From: Oscillatoria acuminata PCC 6304
GTDB taxonomy: Bacteria; Cyanobacteriota; Cyanobacteriia; Cyanobacteriales; Laspinemataceae
DNA: 64,000 nucleotides
Reading direction: 5' to 3'
Assembly: GCF_000317105.1 (NCBI RefSeq)
Contig: NC_019693.1
Span: 5,829,227-5,893,226 of the forward strand
Shown here: in pieces, positions 38,333 through 47,626 of the stretch
How the letters are laid out: each line of letters begins with the position of its first letter
How positions within the stretch are numbered: position 1 is the first letter of the stretch
Translations under genes and position numbers: made by a program
Notes under the pieces: generated by a model
Told to the model about the DNA's origin: nothing
Databases searched by the model: none
Seen by the model: the letters and a program-made list of their open reading frames with translations, nothing else

Positions 38333-39217
38333 TTAGCCTAAAATTCCGGCAATCATGCCAACGAGTAAAACAAATCCGATCGCCACATTTTGACCGAAAA
38401 TCTGGCCGTAAGTGGTTCTGGCAATGTCTTCCTGGCGCAGTTGGAGATATTCCCAACTCCACAGCAGAACGGCGATCGCCACCGCAACCCAAAAGGGGAA
38501 GGTCAGATTTAACCGAACCCCCTCCCAAATCAACAATCCAGCAGTCGCCAAAAAGAACAAAGCAACCGCTTCTGCCGCCCGACTGCCAAAAAATAAGGCG
38601 CTGGAGTTCACCCCCAACCGGCGATCATCCTCGCGATCGCTCATGGCATACACCGTATCAAATCCCAAGGTCCATAACACCGTGGCCCCCCATAAAATCC
38701 AGGTGGCGGTCTCTAAGTGAGATGCTGCTGCACTCCAGCTAATCAGCACCGCAAATCCCCAGGCGATGGACAACACCAACTGAGGCACTGGAAACACTCG
38801 TTTCGCCAGAGGATAGCCAATAATCACCGGAACTGCTGCTACCGATAAGCCAAAACTGAGGGGATTGAGATACAGTGCCAGAATCCCTGCACAGACAAAG
38901 GCCACGATTGCAACAACAATGCCAATTTTGATGGACAATTCGCGGGATGCCAAAGGGCGATCGCGCGTGCGTTCCACCTGCGGATCAATATCCCGATCCC
39001 ACAGATCATTCACCACGCAACCAGCGGCACTGGTTGCCAAAGACCCTAAAATAATCACCCCAACCAGAAGTACCGGGGGCGTTCCTTCCGCCGCCAAAAA
39101 TACGGCCCACAGCGCCGGAATCATTAAAATCAGGCGTCCGGCAGGTTTATTCCACCGTAACAGCCGGATGACCACTTGCCAGGTTGGTTCGCTTGGGTTG
39201 GGTTGTGACGTCACCAT
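38333..39217 (-). CDS. ubiA: 4-Hydroxybenzoate polyprenyltransferase (plastoquinone pathway)
   Basis: Attaches a solanesyl-type chain to 4-hydroxybenzoate in plastoquinone synthesis; the cyanobacterial enzyme is called PlqA. 294 residues with eight or nine membrane segments. Two Asp-rich Mg/diphosphate motifs: NDLWDRDID…RTRDRPLASREL (about 68–92) and SDREDDRRLGVNS (about 192–204). Located in the cell membrane/thylakoid. ATG 39217. Sits divergently from ppx, with a 290-base shared upstream region. Confidence 0.9.
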   Translation of the reverse strand: MVTSQPNPSEPTWQVVIRLLRWNKPAGRLILMIPALWAVFLAAEGTPPVLLVGVIILGSLATSAAGCVVNDLWDRDIDPQVERTRDRPLASRELSIKIGIVVAIVAFVCAGILALYLNPLSFGLSVAAVPVIIGYPLAKRVFPVPQLVLSIAWGFAVLISWSAAASHLETATWILWGATVLWTLGFDTVYAMSDREDDRRLGVNSSALFFGSRAAEAVALFFLATAGLLIWEGVRLNLTFPFWVAVAIAVLLWSWEYLQLRQEDIARTTYGQIFGQNVAIGFVLLVGMIAGILG

Positions 39218-39510
39218 TACATTTACTTAAATTAATTCGCGAGATGTTTCATTAATACGATATCGTTATCTTGGGTTCAACAGTGGAATCGATCCCTAAC
39301 CCCGGGATATCGGTTGGATGCATTCTCGTCATCCAGAGCGAAAATTTGTCAATGCCTGAATTAGCAACCTCCGGGTGAGTTAAGCCAATCCAACACAAAG
39401 AATGCAACATTTGCCTCTTTGACCGGAGATATTCCTCAATTCCGGTTCGATTCCGGCTTGCACCCCTTAGTCACGCGATCGCCGCCTTAATCTCCTGGAG
39501 GGTAAAAACA

Positions 39511-41160
39511 ATGCCGTTGACCAAATCCGTTCCCATCGTGAGAATTCCGGACCCCGATGTAGGGAAACAACATATTCTCGCTGCGATCGATATGGGGACG
39601 AACTCCCTGCACATGGTCGTTGTCAAAATTGACCCAACCTTACCCGCTTTTACGATTATCACCCGGGAAAAAGAAACCGTGCGTCTGGGCGATCGCGACA
39701 TCAAAACCGGCAACCTCAAACCGGAAGTCATGGCACGCACCCTCACAGCGATGCGCCGCTTCCAGCAACGCGCCGAGAGTCTGAATGCGGAACAAGTGGT
39801 GGCGGTTGCCACCTCTGCCATGCGTGAAGCCCCCAATGGGCGGGACTTTCTCAAAGAAATCGAAACCGAATTGGGACTGCGGGTCAGTTTAATTTCTGGA
39901 CAGGAAGAGGCACGACGCATCTACCTCGGCGTCCTCTCGGGAATGGACTTTAATGAAGAACCGCATATCATTATTGATATTGGGGGCGGTTCCACAGAAC
40001 TGATTTTAGGGGATGGTCAGGAACCCCGTTCCCTGAGTAGCACGAAAATTGGGGCCGTGCGTCTGACGAGCGAATTTATTACCACGGACCCCATTAGTAA
40101 TAGCGAGTTTGACTTTTTGCAAGCCTACATTCGCGGGATGTTAGAGCGTCCAGTGGAGGAGTTGCAGGCGCGGTTGTACCTGGAGGAACAGCCTCGGTTG
40201 GTGGGGACCTCGGGAACCATTGAAACCCTCGCCGTGGCGATCGCCCGGGAAAAACAGGGCGTCGAACCCTCCCCCCTGACCGGATATCAATTGAAATTAA
40301 AAGACTTATCCGATTTTGTCCACCGCTTGCGAAAACTCTCCTACCATCAACGGTTAGACATTCCGGGGATGTCGGACAAGCGCGCCGAAATTATCCTCCC
40401 TGGGGCTTTGATTTTGCTCGAAGCGATGACCATGTTGAATATGGAGTCCCTCACCGTCTGCGAGCGATCGCTGCGGGAAGGGGTGATCGTCGATTGGATG
40501 CTCACCCACGGATTCATTGAGGACCGTCTGCGCTATCAGAGTTCCATCCGGCAACGCAGTACCCTGAAAATTGCCCAAAAATATCACGTCAATCTTGACT
40601 CTGCCGAACGAATTGCGGGATTTGTTCTCACCCTATTTGATCGCACCCAAGGGTTACTCCATGACTGGGGTTTAAATGAACGAGAATTACTCTGGTCAGC
40701 GGCAATTTTACATAACTGTGGCATTCATATCAGTCATTCCGCTCATCACAAACACTCCTACTATCTAATTCGCAATGGAGAATTGTTGGGATATACGGAT
40801 ACTGAGGTGGAAATCATCGCCAATCTGGCTCGCTATCATCGCCAGAGTGCACCGAAGAAAAAGCATGATAACTATCGGAATTTGCCGAGTAAGCAACAGC
40901 GCAAAATGGTCAGTCAATTGAGTGCGTTGTTACGCTTGGCTGTTGCTTTAGACCGCCGCCAAGTGGGGGCGATCGCTCAACTCGATTGCCGCTATTTCCC
41001 CAACACCCAACAACTGCATTTAATCCTCCATCCCAACGAACCCAATGACCCCTGCGTGTTAGAACTCTGGAGTCTCGACCAGAAAAAAGTCGTATTTGAA
41101 GCGGAATATGACATTCAACTAATCCCTAAACTAGAAGCGGTTCCGGTTCCCCTGCGCTAA
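39511..41160 (+). CDS. ppx: Exopolyphosphatase / pppGpp phosphohydrolase (Ppx/GppA)
   Basis: Removes terminal phosphate from polyphosphate; relatives hydrolyse pppGpp. 549 residues. Actin-like ASKHA domain: phosphate-1 AAIDMGTNSLHMVV (about 24–37), GQEEARRIYLGVLSG, phosphate-2 IIDIGGGSTELI (about 152–163), GTSGTIETLA. The C-terminal HD-like helical region has WSAAILHNCGIHISHSAHHKHSYYLI (about 408–433), with the HD pair read as H-N; metal binding there may be altered. Length is normal for the long form. ATG 39511. Confidence 0.93.
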   Translation: MPLTKSVPIVRIPDPDVGKQHILAAIDMGTNSLHMVVVKIDPTLPAFTIITREKETVRLGDRDIKTGNLKPEVMARTLTAMRRFQQRAESLNAEQVVAVATSAMREAPNGRDFLKEIETELGLRVSLISGQEEARRIYLGVLSGMDFNEEPHIIIDIGGGSTELILGDGQEPRSLSSTKIGAVRLTSEFITTDPISNSEFDFLQAYIRGMLERPVEELQARLYLEEQPRLVGTSGTIETLAVAIAREKQGVEPSPLTGYQLKLKDLSDFVHRLRKLSYHQRLDIPGMSDKRAEIILPGALILLEAMTMLNMESLTVCERSLREGVIVDWMLTHGFIEDRLRYQSSIRQRSTLKIAQKYHVNLDSAERIAGFVLTLFDRTQGLLHDWGLNERELLWSAAILHNCGIHISHSAHHKHSYYLIRNGELLGYTDTEVEIIANLARYHRQSAPKKKHDNYRNLPSKQQRKMVSQLSALLRLAVALDRRQVGAIAQLDCRYFPNTQQLHLILHPNEPNDPCVLELWSLDQKKVVFEAEYDIQLIPKLEAVPVPLR

Positions 41161-41210
41161 CCGTTTTCAGTCCTAATTTTGCTAACCCTTTCCTCCGGTG
41201 TCTGCAAACC

Positions 41211-42425
41211 ATGAATCTTTCTTTTGTTTCCCGATATGTTCACAGCTTAAATCGTTACAAATGGATCGTTTTGGCGCTGATGACTGCCGGATTGGGCATC
41301 AGTGGCGTCATGGCCTTGCAGATAGAACCCGTTCCCAAATATATCGCCACGGGTTCTTTACGGGGGAATCAACCAACGGATTCTGTATCGGAAACCACCC
41401 GGCAAATTATTAATCAAGGGCAGCAATTTTCTCAGCCGGAAGAGTTGGTGAGGTTATTGTTGGCGGATAATGTGATTCAAGCGGTGGCGGATAATGTGAA
41501 TCTGTCTCCGGTGGAAGTTCGCGATCGCCTGTTATTGAAACTCCCCAGTGCCGAAACCTCCGGGTCTCTCCGGGTGATGTATCGAGATAATAACTCCGAA
41601 CGCGCCCTCCAAACTGCATCGGGACTGATGCAGGCAATGGTCCAGCAGAGTCAACTCATTAATACAGCGCGTCTCAATGGGGTGGTGGAACAGCTTAATC
41701 TTCGCCTCTCCCAAGCGCGTCAGGAACTCCAGTCCGCCCAACAAAATTTGGATGAGTATTATGGAGTCGATGAGGCTGCGCGATCGCAACTGCAACAAGA
41801 GGTGACCCTCAAACAAGAAAGACTGACTCAGATCCAAACTGCCGTGACGGAAGCGACAACGGCGCAAGGGGAAATGATCAGCAGTTTGAGGATTGCCGAA
41901 TCCCCCCAAGTTGCCGAAACCAAAGCCAATAAATCGTTTATGCAAACGTTGGCCCTCGGGGCGATCGCCGGATTAGCCATCAGTGCTCTGGTGATTTTAG
42001 TCTTAGCATTAGTCACGAACCCACTCCATTACAAAGCCTTTCGCCGTCAGTTATTGGCGGCTTATCAAGGACGATGCCCGATTACCGGCTGTGATGTAGA
42101 AGCGGCCCTGGAAGTGGTTCGTCTCGACCCCCATCAGGTAACCCATTCGACAGATATCTGGAATGGGTTAATTTTACGGGCGGATATTCAACGCTTATTT
42201 GCCGCCAAGCAAATTGCGATCGAACCGGGAACGTTACAAGTCATGCTTTCTCCCGAATTAAGTAAAACTAACTATGGCAAATTAGCGGGTCGGCGGCTGT
42301 CTGTTCCAGAGGAGGAAGCGAATCAACCAAACCTAGATGCCCTAGACGCACATTATCGCCAATGTCCGTGGATCACCGACTTTACTCCAAAACCGCAAGA
42401 AACCGAAGATTTAAAATCAGTTTAA
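41211..42425 (+). CDS. Wzz-like chain-length determinant membrane protein fused to an HNH_2-like domain
   Basis: 404 residues. TM1 at 17–37, periplasmic part with coiled coil (about 150–225) and TM2 at 245–269, the layout of polysaccharide co-polymerases (Wzz/Wzc). After TM2, on the cytoplasmic side, about 90 residues (277–368) read like an HNH_2 domain: FRRQLLAAYQGRCPITGCDVEAAL, then EVVRLDP, WNGLILRADIQRLF and LSPEL. The usual catalytic histidines (AAHI-type and DIHRLF-type) appear replaced, by Arg304 and Gln327, so nuclease activity is doubtful. In Wzc this position holds a tyrosine kinase. It starts 50 bases after ppx and may be co-transcribed. ATG 41211. Confidence 0.65.
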   Translation: MNLSFVSRYVHSLNRYKWIVLALMTAGLGISGVMALQIEPVPKYIATGSLRGNQPTDSVSETTRQIINQGQQFSQPEELVRLLLADNVIQAVADNVNLSPVEVRDRLLLKLPSAETSGSLRVMYRDNNSERALQTASGLMQAMVQQSQLINTARLNGVVEQLNLRLSQARQELQSAQQNLDEYYGVDEAARSQLQQEVTLKQERLTQIQTAVTEATTAQGEMISSLRIAESPQVAETKANKSFMQTLALGAIAGLAISALVILVLALVTNPLHYKAFRRQLLAAYQGRCPITGCDVEAALEVVRLDPHQVTHSTDIWNGLILRADIQRLFAAKQIAIEPGTLQVMLSPELSKTNYGKLAGRRLSVPEEEANQPNLDALDAHYRQCPWITDFTPKPQETEDLKSV

Positions 42426-42840
42426 ATCCTGGGGATTATTCTCTGTGATTCCACGGATAAAATCCAGATTTTGCGGATTCTTAACCCTTGAGTTTTGTCC
42501 AGTTCATGTCAACCCTTTTTATAAAGAAAAAGCCATAGACCGGCAAAACTTCATCAAAACTTCATACAATTTGGGAACTATTTAAAGATAAAATGGCTAA
42601 GGACTCCCTGGGCAGAGAAAAAGTTCAATCCTTTTTAAATCAGGGGGTGTAGAGGGGGATTGAATGCAAAAATAAAAGGGGGGAAATTCTAAAAACCTTC
42701 TGTCTTCATGTCTTTTGGAGTTGCAGACTAGGCTATTCTCAACCCCCTACAAAAACAATTTATTTTTTCTATCTTTCTTGTCCAGATAGAGCCTAAGGAA
42801 TGCGTATTAGGGAATATCAGTTATCCTAAGCAATTCCTTT
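42426..42840. other. Intergenic, 0.41 kb, nothing firm
   Basis: AT-rich with purine-rich blocks near 42640–42690. No gene, hairpin or RNA recognised. Confidence 0.4.
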
Positions 42841-43197
42841 ATGCGCCTCTCTACTATTCTTGTTCTCTCTACCCTCTTATTTGCCAATCTTGCTTCGAGT
42901 GCCAAGTCTTACCCAGTAGACCTTTTGGCTACCTACAGTGAGGGCTTCTTTTCTCATGCCTCGTTAGCACGCTTCACCTTACCCTCGGAAAGCAGCCAGA
43001 TTAACCCCTGCGAGACCGAAGATAGCAAACCAGGTTGCAGCCGCCGGGACTTCCGCGCTTCTGGAGGAGAACAGTCCCCGACGGATACCATCCTACTGGC
43101 GCAAAAGCTCGTCAATTCTAACCAAGCTGAACCGAACTGTCCGATGATGAAAACTCATCGCCAAGTTGGACGCGGTAGTGGGCGATGCGAACCCTAA
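42841..43197 (+). CDS. Small secreted Cys-containing protein, unknown
   Basis: 118 residues. Signal peptide MRLSTILVLSTLLFANLASSA, then a polar mature part with four cysteines (NPCETEDSKPGC, PNCPMM, GRCEP), possibly two disulfides. The C-terminus RQVGRGSGRCEP is basic and Gly-rich. No domain recognised. ATG 42841. Periplasmic or extracellular by inference. Confidence 0.65.
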   Translation: MRLSTILVLSTLLFANLASSAKSYPVDLLATYSEGFFSHASLARFTLPSESSQINPCETEDSKPGCSRRDFRASGGEQSPTDTILLAQKLVNSNQAEPNCPMMKTHRQVGRGSGRCEP

Positions 43198-43335
43198 GTC
43201 ACCAACAGACTTTTTCCTCACCGCCAACATTCCTATCCAATAGCCTTTTCCTTTTTGGTATAGCAATGTTTAATTCCTCCAATTAAAAGCCGGTAGTTAC
43301 TTTGAGTGCTACTGGCTTTTGATTTGGGGGGATGG

Positions 43336-43380
43336 GTCATTTGTCATTTGTCCTTGGTCATTTGTCATTTGTCCTTGGTG
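43336..43380. repeat. Tandem direct repeat, two copies of about 21 bp
   Basis: Two copies of TCATTTGTCATTTGTCCTTGG, with the internal TCATTTG doubled. A simple repeat, not coding. Confidence 0.75.
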
Positions 43381-43390
43381 GATGGGGGCT

Positions 43391-43687
43391 TTATTCTGGT
43401 CCCCGGAGGTTTTGATAGCGGTATAAGGCATAGGCATCAAATAAGACTCCGACTACGCTACAGGTGAGTCCAATAACGATGGCCCCTTGGAGGGGATGAC
43501 CACTGCCAAAGGTCGATAAGAATTGTAACAATTGCTTAACAGTGGATTGACCGAGGTTGGTCAGTCCGGGAAGGTGGGCGATCGCCTCGGCAATGACGAA
43601 TCCACCAGCCAAGGTTAGCGTCGGGACGGCAAAACTCAGTAAACTGGTTAATAATAGCGATCGCAGAACATGAGGAAAACTATTCAT
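43391..43687 (-). CDS. Small two-helix membrane protein, unknown
   Basis: 98 residues from ATG 43687 (MNSFPHVLRSLLLTSLLSF). Two hydrophobic segments: about 9–34 and 68–86. The ORF extends upstream to 43789, but that segment is polar and less protein-like. Divergent from the MlaE permease gene. It may be a small subunit, but I do not recognise it. Confidence 0.6.
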   Translation of the reverse strand: MNSFPHVLRSLLLTSLLSFAVPTLTLAGGFVIAEAIAHLPGLTNLGQSTVKQLLQFLSTFGSGHPLQGAIVIGLTCSVVGVLFDAYALYRYQNLRGPE

Positions 43688-43873
43688 AAAATCAAAACGG
43701 GATACCGATAAACTCTCGAAATCGCCTGAATCTGAAACGCTTTGATTTATAAGATAGGCGCGATCGCAGCCCTCAAACAGTTCTGTCACAAATATTAAAT
43801 TTTGATTAAAAAAGTTGTTTAAAATTTGTAAACAACTCCACCCTCACCTGTCGTCACCCCCCTCAACACTCCT

Positions 43874-44662
43874 TTGACTCAAACTAAGTCAACCTCCAAC
43901 TTAAACCAGTGGTTCCAGCGGTTGCTGTCCGCCATCGTTCTCGGTGGACAGGTGATATTTCACCTCGTCTCTGGAAAAATCCACCGACGCAACACCATCG
44001 AACAGATGGCCCTCGTCGGACCCGATTCCCTCTTTATCGCCCTCCTCACCGCCAGCTTTGTCGGCATGGTGTTCACCATCCAAGTGGCACGGGAGTTTCT
44101 CAACTTTGGGGCCGGAAGCGCCGTGGGTGGGGTGCTGGCGATCGCCCTAGCGCGGGAACTCGCCCCGGTTTTGACCGCGATCGTTCTCGCCGGACGAGTC
44201 GGTTCCGCCTTTGCCGCAGAAATCGGCACGATGCAAGTCACCGAACAAATCGACGCCCTCTATATTCTCAAAACCGACCCCATCGATTACCTCGTCATTC
44301 CCCGAGTCCTCGCCTGCTGTCTCATGCTACCCGTGTTGACCTTCCTCTCCTTTGCCACGGGGATGCTGGGGGGAATGCTGATCGCCACCAATTTCTATCC
44401 CATTTCCCAAACCGTCTTTCTCGATTCCGTCCGCAGCTTAGTCCAAACCTGGGATTTAATCGCCGCCTCGATTAAAGCCTTGTGCTTTGGCGGGTTAATT
44501 GGCATCATTGGCTGTAGCTGGGGCTTGACCACCACCGGAGGGGCCAAAGGCGTAGGACAATCCACCACCACTGCCGTAGTCACCTCCCTACTCGCCATCT
44601 TCACCTCCAACTTTTTTCTCTCCTGGCTGATGTTTCGCGGTATGGGGAGTGGAGTCTTCTAA
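43874..44662 (+). CDS. MlaE-family lipid ABC transporter permease
   Basis: 262 residues with five or six membrane helices. MlaE signature: FVGMVFTIQVAREFLNFGA, ALARELAPVLTAIVLAGRVGSAFAAEIGTMQVTEQIDAL, and PRVLACCLMLPVLT. MlaE permeases move phospholipids, or in plant/algal TGD1 relatives galactolipid precursors, with an ATPase (MlaF-like) and a substrate protein (MlaD-like), which are not in this window. TTG start at 43874 without a closer ATG. Followed 78 bases later by DUF3119, a neighbour often seen with it in cyanobacteria. Confidence 0.88.
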   Translation: MTQTKSTSNLNQWFQRLLSAIVLGGQVIFHLVSGKIHRRNTIEQMALVGPDSLFIALLTASFVGMVFTIQVAREFLNFGAGSAVGGVLAIALARELAPVLTAIVLAGRVGSAFAAEIGTMQVTEQIDALYILKTDPIDYLVIPRVLACCLMLPVLTFLSFATGMLGGMLIATNFYPISQTVFLDSVRSLVQTWDLIAASIKALCFGGLIGIIGCSWGLTTTGGAKGVGQSTTTAVVTSLLAIFTSNFFLSWLMFRGMGSGVF

Positions 44663-44739
44663 CCGGATGCAATGACGGAACCTCTAAAATAGAAGTATTC
44701 AATTCTCTATCAGCCTCGATCTCAATACAGGGTACTGTT

Positions 44740-45141
44740 GTGACCACACCAACTTCCACCTCAACTTCCACCTCAACTTCCACCTCAACCCAAGAACTGG
44801 CTCCCAGTTACGTCCTGCCTTGGGCCTTTATCATCGGCAGTATTCCGCTGTTGGCGGTGCAACCGTTGGCGAGTTTACCTTTGGCCGCCTTTGGGTTATT
44901 TTTAATGGTCCAAGCGGCAACCATTCGCCTGCAATTTACCCCGAAAGCCTTAGATGTTTATCGCTCGGGAAACTTGATTCGCTCCTTTCCTTACGCCGAA
45001 TGGATCAATTGGCGAATTTTCTGGCCCGGAGTTCCAATTTTGTTTTACTTTAAAGAAGTGAAAAGCATCCATTTCCTGCCGGTTTTGTTCGATCCCAAAC
45101 AACTTCAAGCCTGTTTGGAAGAACGCTGTCCCCGGATTTAA
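44740..45141 (+). CDS. DUF3119-family membrane protein
   Basis: 133 residues. GTG start, then a Thr/Ser repeat (TSTSTSTSTSTST) encoded by a 12-bp tandem DNA repeat (ACTTCCACCTCA, about three and a half copies at 44750–44790). Two membrane helices at about 23–60, then RLQFTPKALDVYRSGNLIRSFPYAEWINWRIFWPGVPILFYF, typical of the family. Function unproven. The repeat could vary in length between strains and alter the N-terminus. Confidence 0.8.
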   Translation: MTTPTSTSTSTSTSTSTQELAPSYVLPWAFIIGSIPLLAVQPLASLPLAAFGLFLMVQAATIRLQFTPKALDVYRSGNLIRSFPYAEWINWRIFWPGVPILFYFKEVKSIHFLPVLFDPKQLQACLEERCPRI

Positions 45142-45318
45142 GAGCGATCGCCATCGTTGTGCCACCGCTTCTTTTACCCCTTTGAAAACCCACCCTATCC
45201 CCAACCTCGGGCTAGAGGCGCGATCGGGCCCTTGAATGGTTCATTTCCAGTACAAATCCCCGCCTTCCTAACTCCCTGATCGGCTCTGGGTCCCCTCTAA
45301 AGTTTAAAAAATTTTGCC

Positions 45319-46704
45319 ATGAATTCAGACGAAACCAACAATCCAGAACCCTTAGAAACTCAGGACCAATCCGACTCCCCAGAGCCGTTTGAGGCTTCCT
45401 CCTCCGAATCGCTCTCGGCGGATTCCACTCAGGGGATCAATCTCTCCGAAGACCTCTGGAAAGAGCCAGAATCCTCTATCCCCGATGAAGCGGCACTACC
45501 CCTACCAGAGTTGACCCTACCCGAGGCAGAGTCCCAGAACTGGGAACCGGACGCGGAACTCCCGGTGGAACCCTCAGAACCACCGACGGAAGACCAACCG
45601 GCGGAAGAACAACCGCCTGAAGAAATCACGGCGGAAGAACAACCGCCTGAAGAAATCACGGCGGAAGAACAATTGCCTGAAGAACAACCGCCTGAGGAAC
45701 CCGCGCCTCCCCCCTTGGCGATTGAGGATGAAGCGGCATCCTTGGCGCGACGGGTGGCGCAATTACAGGAACAAGAACGGGAACTCAAAGCCGCTATTTT
45801 GCAATTGCAAGCCAGTCGTGCCGAACTCTTACAAGAACAGACAGAAACCCAAGCGGCGATCGGTCGCTTGGTCCAAGATGCCTTAAGCGAACTAGAACAG
45901 CGCAAGCACAATTTACAAATCTCCGTCGAACAACTCGAACGCCGCCAAGAACGCATCCGCACGGAAATGCGGACCACCTTTGCTGGGGTGTCCCAAGACC
46001 TGGCGATTCGGGTTCAGGGCTTTAAAGACTATCTTTCCGGCAGTTTGCAGGATTTGGTTAATTCCGTGGAACAACTGGAGTTAACCCCTCCAGAACCAGA
46101 ACCGGCGAAGATGCCTCCTAAATCAGCAGCAAAAGGGGGCGATCGCACTGGCGCACCCACTCCCACCTTTGCCGAACAGCCGTTTCAAGACCGCACGAAA
46201 CAGATTCGCCGGTTGTTGGATAAATATCGCACCATGCCGGACTATTATGGTCCTCCGTGGCAAGTCCGGCGCACCTTTGAACCCGTACACGCCGAACGCC
46301 TCTCCAACTGGTTTTTTACCCAAGGTGCACGCGGTGCAGTCCGGACCTTGGGGAGTCGCTTACAAAATATTCTGGTGGCGTCAGCAGCCATTTCAGTCCT
46401 GAAGACCCTCTATGGCGATCGCCTCCGCACCCTCGTCCTGGCCAATTCTCCCGAACGTCTCGGCGAATGGCGCAGGGGTTTGCAAGACTGTCTCGGCATT
46501 TCCCGGATTGATTTTGGTCCAGAAGGCGGCGTAGTTCTCTTTGAGGCTCCCGAAGCCCTTTCCCAAAAAGCGGACCGCTTGCTTAAACAGAAGCAAGTTC
46601 CGCTGATTTTGATTGATGAAACGGAAAACCAAATCAACCTTGGACTACTTCAATTCCCTTTATGGTTAGCATTTGCTGCTGACCCAGAACTCCCTACCCT
46701 TTAA
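45319..46704 (+). CDS. DUF3086-family protein with acidic repeat and coiled coil
   Basis: 461 residues. An acidic, Pro-rich N-terminus (1–140) contains a tandem repeat of about 10 residues (EEQPPEEITA), encoded by a 30-bp DNA repeat near 45600–45690. A long coiled coil follows (about 145–245, QLQEQERELKAAILQLQ). The C-terminal DUF3086 domain (about 285–455) has IRRLLDKYRTMPDYYGPPWQVRRTFE, FFTQGARGAVRTLGSRLQN and VPLILIDETENQI. No catalytic site known. Found mainly in cyanobacteria. ATG 45319. No membrane segment. Confidence 0.85.
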   Translation: MNSDETNNPEPLETQDQSDSPEPFEASSSESLSADSTQGINLSEDLWKEPESSIPDEAALPLPELTLPEAESQNWEPDAELPVEPSEPPTEDQPAEEQPPEEITAEEQPPEEITAEEQLPEEQPPEEPAPPPLAIEDEAASLARRVAQLQEQERELKAAILQLQASRAELLQEQTETQAAIGRLVQDALSELEQRKHNLQISVEQLERRQERIRTEMRTTFAGVSQDLAIRVQGFKDYLSGSLQDLVNSVEQLELTPPEPEPAKMPPKSAAKGGDRTGAPTPTFAEQPFQDRTKQIRRLLDKYRTMPDYYGPPWQVRRTFEPVHAERLSNWFFTQGARGAVRTLGSRLQNILVASAAISVLKTLYGDRLRTLVLANSPERLGEWRRGLQDCLGISRIDFGPEGGVVLFEAPEALSQKADRLLKQKQVPLILIDETENQINLGLLQFPLWLAFAADPELPTL

Positions 46705-46783
46705 CCCTTTGGGTCTTTGGTCCTTACCTAAGGACCAACCCCCAACTTGACTCTAAATTGCTTAAAACTGAGGATAAACGTTT

Positions 46784-47467
46784 ATGAGTTTGTGGCTACT
46801 TTTAAATGGGCTGTTGTTACTCGCTGCCTACCTATTTGGTTCATTCCCTACAGGTTATATTGTGGCTCGAAAGTTGAAGGGAATTGATATTCGGCAAGAA
46901 GGGTCGGGTTCCACCGGGGCGACTAATGTCCTGAGAACCGTTGGGAAAGGACCTGCTTTGGTGGTGTTTCTGGTGGATATTTTAAAAGGGATTGCAGCGA
47001 TCGCCCTGATGCGTTTCGCTTACGCTTTACCAGGGGTCCAGGAATTAATTGGGGGTACTGTAACGGCTTACAGTTGGTTAACTTGGATGGTGATCCTCGC
47101 TGGATTAGGGGCGCTACTCGGTCATACCAAATCCATCTGGATTAATTTCAAAGGTGGAAAGGCGGTTGCCACCAGTTTAGGCGTGCTATTTGCCCTCAAT
47201 TGGGCGATCGCCCTAGCCGGGTTTGGAGTCTTTGGAATTGCCCTAGCCTGTACCCGCATTGTCTCCCTCAGTTCCATGTTAGCCGCGATCGCCCTCCCGG
47301 GGATCATGTTTGCGATGCATCAACCCCTGTCCTATCAAATTTTTATGTTAGCGGCTTCGATGTATGTCATCTGGCTACACCGCAGCAATATTAATCGCCT
47401 ACTTTCTGGCACCGAACCCCGCATTGGCCAAAAGTTACCGCAACCCTCGGAAAGTGTTCCCTCTTAG
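46784..47467 (+). CDS. plsY: Glycerol-3-phosphate acyltransferase PlsY
   Basis: Transfers acyl groups from acyl-phosphate to glycerol-3-phosphate, the first step of membrane lipid synthesis. 227 residues, five membrane helices. Motifs: AYLFGSFPTGYIVARKLKGIDIRQEGSGSTGATNVLRTVGK (motif 1, about 15–55), LGHTKSIWINFKGGKAVATSLG (motif 2, about 109–130). Located in the inner membrane. ATG 46784, 79 bases after DUF3086. Needs PlsX, not seen here. Confidence 0.95.
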   Translation: MSLWLLLNGLLLLAAYLFGSFPTGYIVARKLKGIDIRQEGSGSTGATNVLRTVGKGPALVVFLVDILKGIAAIALMRFAYALPGVQELIGGTVTAYSWLTWMVILAGLGALLGHTKSIWINFKGGKAVATSLGVLFALNWAIALAGFGVFGIALACTRIVSLSSMLAAIALPGIMFAMHQPLSYQIFMLAASMYVIWLHRSNINRLLSGTEPRIGQKLPQPSESVPS

Positions 47468-47626
47468 GCGATCGGTACAGTAGCCAGAAAACCCAGGGAT
47501 TAGGGTTACATAAATGCGGGTGATTAGCAATAAATTCAATCGGTAAAGTCTGGTTTCTTGTCCGATTTATCTAATCCTGTACCGTTATCCTAGTCCGTCG
47601 GTACAGTTTTCCATCGTCGCCCTAAG

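Noticed and set aside
39420-39470. tRNA-like T-arm (CCGGTTCGATTCCGG)
   Set aside because: The sequence after the arm has no matching acceptor strand about 70 bases upstream and no anticodon arm can be drawn.
43909-44475. 188-codon ORF in another frame of the MlaE gene
   Set aside because: Arg/His/Pro-rich shadow of the real gene without any motif, unlike the methyltransferase case.
45429-45977. 182-codon minus-strand ORF opposite DUF3086
   Set aside because: Low-complexity Ser/Gly/Cys product caused by the repeats of the opposite gene.
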